NCBI GenBank assembly: GCA_035297145.1
Contig: DATGZN010000086.1
Location: forward strand, 1-50,824
Direction of reading: 5' to 3'
Origin: QHXW01 sp035297145
GTDB taxonomy: Bacteria; Acidobacteriota; Terriglobia; Bryobacterales; Bryobacteraceae
DNA length: 50,824 bases
Shown: positions 49,953 through 50,824 of the stretch, piece by piece
How positions within the stretch are numbered: the first letter of the stretch is position 1
Layout: every line of letters starts with the position of its first letter
Program-made: the position numbers and the translations under genes
Notes under the pieces: model-generated
Seen by the model: the letters and a program-made list of their open reading frames with translations, nothing else
Told to the model about the DNA's origin: nothing
Database searches by the model: none

Positions 49953-50519
49953 CTAGAGGCTGAAGGTAAAACGGTCCCTTGCTGTCATCGTCGACCACTT
50001 GTTTGACATTAATCCTGATTCTTTGCGGGCCGGATCGGCATTTCTTATAACAATTACCCGGTTTGGCCTGGCTAGGTCTGTAAAGCCTCCGGCCATGGCA
50101 ATCGCATCGAGCACCGTAACCTGATTCTTGATTCTGTACACGTCTGGCTTTCGGACTTCGCCCAAAACCGAGATCTTGAGACTATTGACCTGTTTGACTA
50201 TCACGTTGACTATGGGTTGGGTGATATATTCGCGTAGTTTTTCAGTAATTTCCTTCTGAAGTTGTAATGCTGTCTTACCGCTCGCCTCTAGCTCGTTTGT
50301 CAGCGGAAGCGAAATTCTCCCGTCCGGGCGAATAACGACAGTTGTCGTCAGCTCCGGCTGCTTCCAGACGAAGACTTCAATCACATCTTCAGGCCCTAGG
50401 CGGTATTCGGGTGTTGCAGGGCTTGCCGTGTACGTCGGCGTAAAGGTGTCCGCCGCCTCGGCGATGCGTGCCACACCGGCGAAAACAAATACTGTTGCTA
50501 GGACGGCTTTCCAATGCAT
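49953..50519 (-). CDS. Polysaccharide export protein (Wza-like), C-terminus frameshifted
   Basis: The continuous frame is 188 residues. Signal peptide 1-22 (AVLATVFVFAGVARIAEA, no lipobox Cys) is followed by the Poly_export domain (YRLGPEDVIEVFVWKQPELT, IRPDGRISLPLTNEL) and an SLBB domain (ISVLGEVRKPDVYRIKNQVT, LDAIAMAGGFTDLARPNRVI). After about residue 166 (DPARK) the frame loses similarity and stops at 49953. One frame over, the normal ending continues: RIRINVKQVVDDDSKG, then PFYLQPLDTVYVE with a stop at 49933. A single missing base in the A-run at 50022-50024 explains this. ATG 50519 gives the clean leader. First gene of the - strand locus in this window. Confidence 0.88.
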   Translation of the reverse strand: MHWKAVLATVFVFAGVARIAEAADTFTPTYTASPATPEYRLGPEDVIEVFVWKQPELTTTVVIRPDGRISLPLTNELEASGKTALQLQKEITEKLREYITQPIVNVIVKQVNSLKISVLGEVRKPDVYRIKNQVTVLDAIAMAGGFTDLARPNRVIVIRNADPARKESGLMSNKWSTMTARDRFTFSL

Positions 50520-50824
50520 CGTTTGTCCCACGCGAATCCACCTGTGCCCTGCAGAACTGCAACAGCTCCGTCCGCGACCCACGGTGTACTCTCCGTATTC
50601 GAGTACCAAAGCGATTCTGCCTTGCTCCGGTTCCATATTTTGTTTCCTCACGACTCTTAGGGCCCTGAAACTGGTGGCATCGTGTTGCGCTTGTCCCCTC
50701 GGCTGACACAAACAGTTAAGACACACCTCGCCGTTCGATGAAAATTCCTCGACCAGCAAACCGACTGTAGCGCATACTCGGTACCGGTTGGCGAAGCGGA
50801 GGCGGGCCATGCTGGAGAGCAACC
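50520..50824. other. Stretch upstream of the export gene, no gene recognised
   Basis: About 305 bases to the window edge. The - strand frame of the export gene stays open back to the edge, but the added residues resemble nothing in the family and the signal peptide begins at 50519. I see no convincing sigma-70 or sigma-54 promoter, repeat or RNA gene. The promoter of the exopolysaccharide locus may be here or beyond the window. Confidence 0.4.

Noticed and set aside
1..50824. CRISPR array, toxin-antitoxin pair, prophage or insertion sequence
   Set aside because: No regularly spaced repeats, no transposase or phage structural frame, and no toxin partner beside the XRE gene were seen.

Overview
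The window looks like chromosomal DNA of an Acidobacteriota bacterium, most likely near Bryobacterales/Solibacter. This is inferred from gene style: many TPR proteins, a TolB-like PD40 protein, DUF4091, YCII and DUF2007 proteins, SpoIIE-type phosphatase, a PEP-CTERM protein and high-GC codon use. No 16S gene or other direct taxonomic marker is present.

Left part (1-3041, + strand): end of tuf, rpmG, tRNA-Trp(CCA), secE, nusG with an acidic N-terminal extension, and rplK. The usual rplA-rplJ-rplL-rpoBC continuation is absent. rplK is followed by a small palindrome, a D-2-hydroxyacid dehydrogenase and tRNA-Leu(CAG).

Possible tRNA island (3039-6525): the last 16 bases of tRNA-Leu are repeated exactly at 6510-6525. 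Between the copies lie a PEP-CTERM surface protein, preceded by a sigma-54-like element, and a large TPR protein resembling the PrsT family of PEP-CTERM systems. No integrase is visible.

Middle part (6534-23638, both strands): a cytosolic TPR protein; a zinc-finger/membrane/lectin-like fusion; YCII protein; secreted clan GH-A glycosidase; SpoIIE-type phosphatase; DCC thiol-disulfide protein; beta-lactamase-fold hydrolase; orphan CpaE-like ATPase divergent from a NarL-type regulator; exported TldD-like protease; GlsB/YeaQ membrane protein; TolB-like propeller; DUF2007 protein; XRE regulator; a hypothetical protein; and a single-domain response regulator.

Right part (50519 down to 23654, all - strand): one compact exopolysaccharide locus of about 27 kb with many start/stop overlaps. 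In transcription order it encodes polysaccharide export protein, receiver-only protein, outer-membrane barrel, fused Wzz/tyrosine kinase, initiating sugar transferase, GT2 plus a small coupled ORF, two FemAB-like acyltransferases, polysaccharide deacetylase, O-antigen ligase-like polymerase, flippase, AsnB-like amidotransferase, two GT4 enzymes, heparinase II/III protein, a second amidotransferase, another GT4-like enzyme, a DUF4091/GH123-like protein, and a coupled histidine kinase and NarL-type regulator. The content matches the exopolysaccharide side of an exosortase (XrtA/EpsH)/PEP-CTERM locus, yet no exosortase lies in the window. Two reading-frame breaks sit in this locus: the C-terminus of the export protein, and the C-terminal membrane segment of the GT2.
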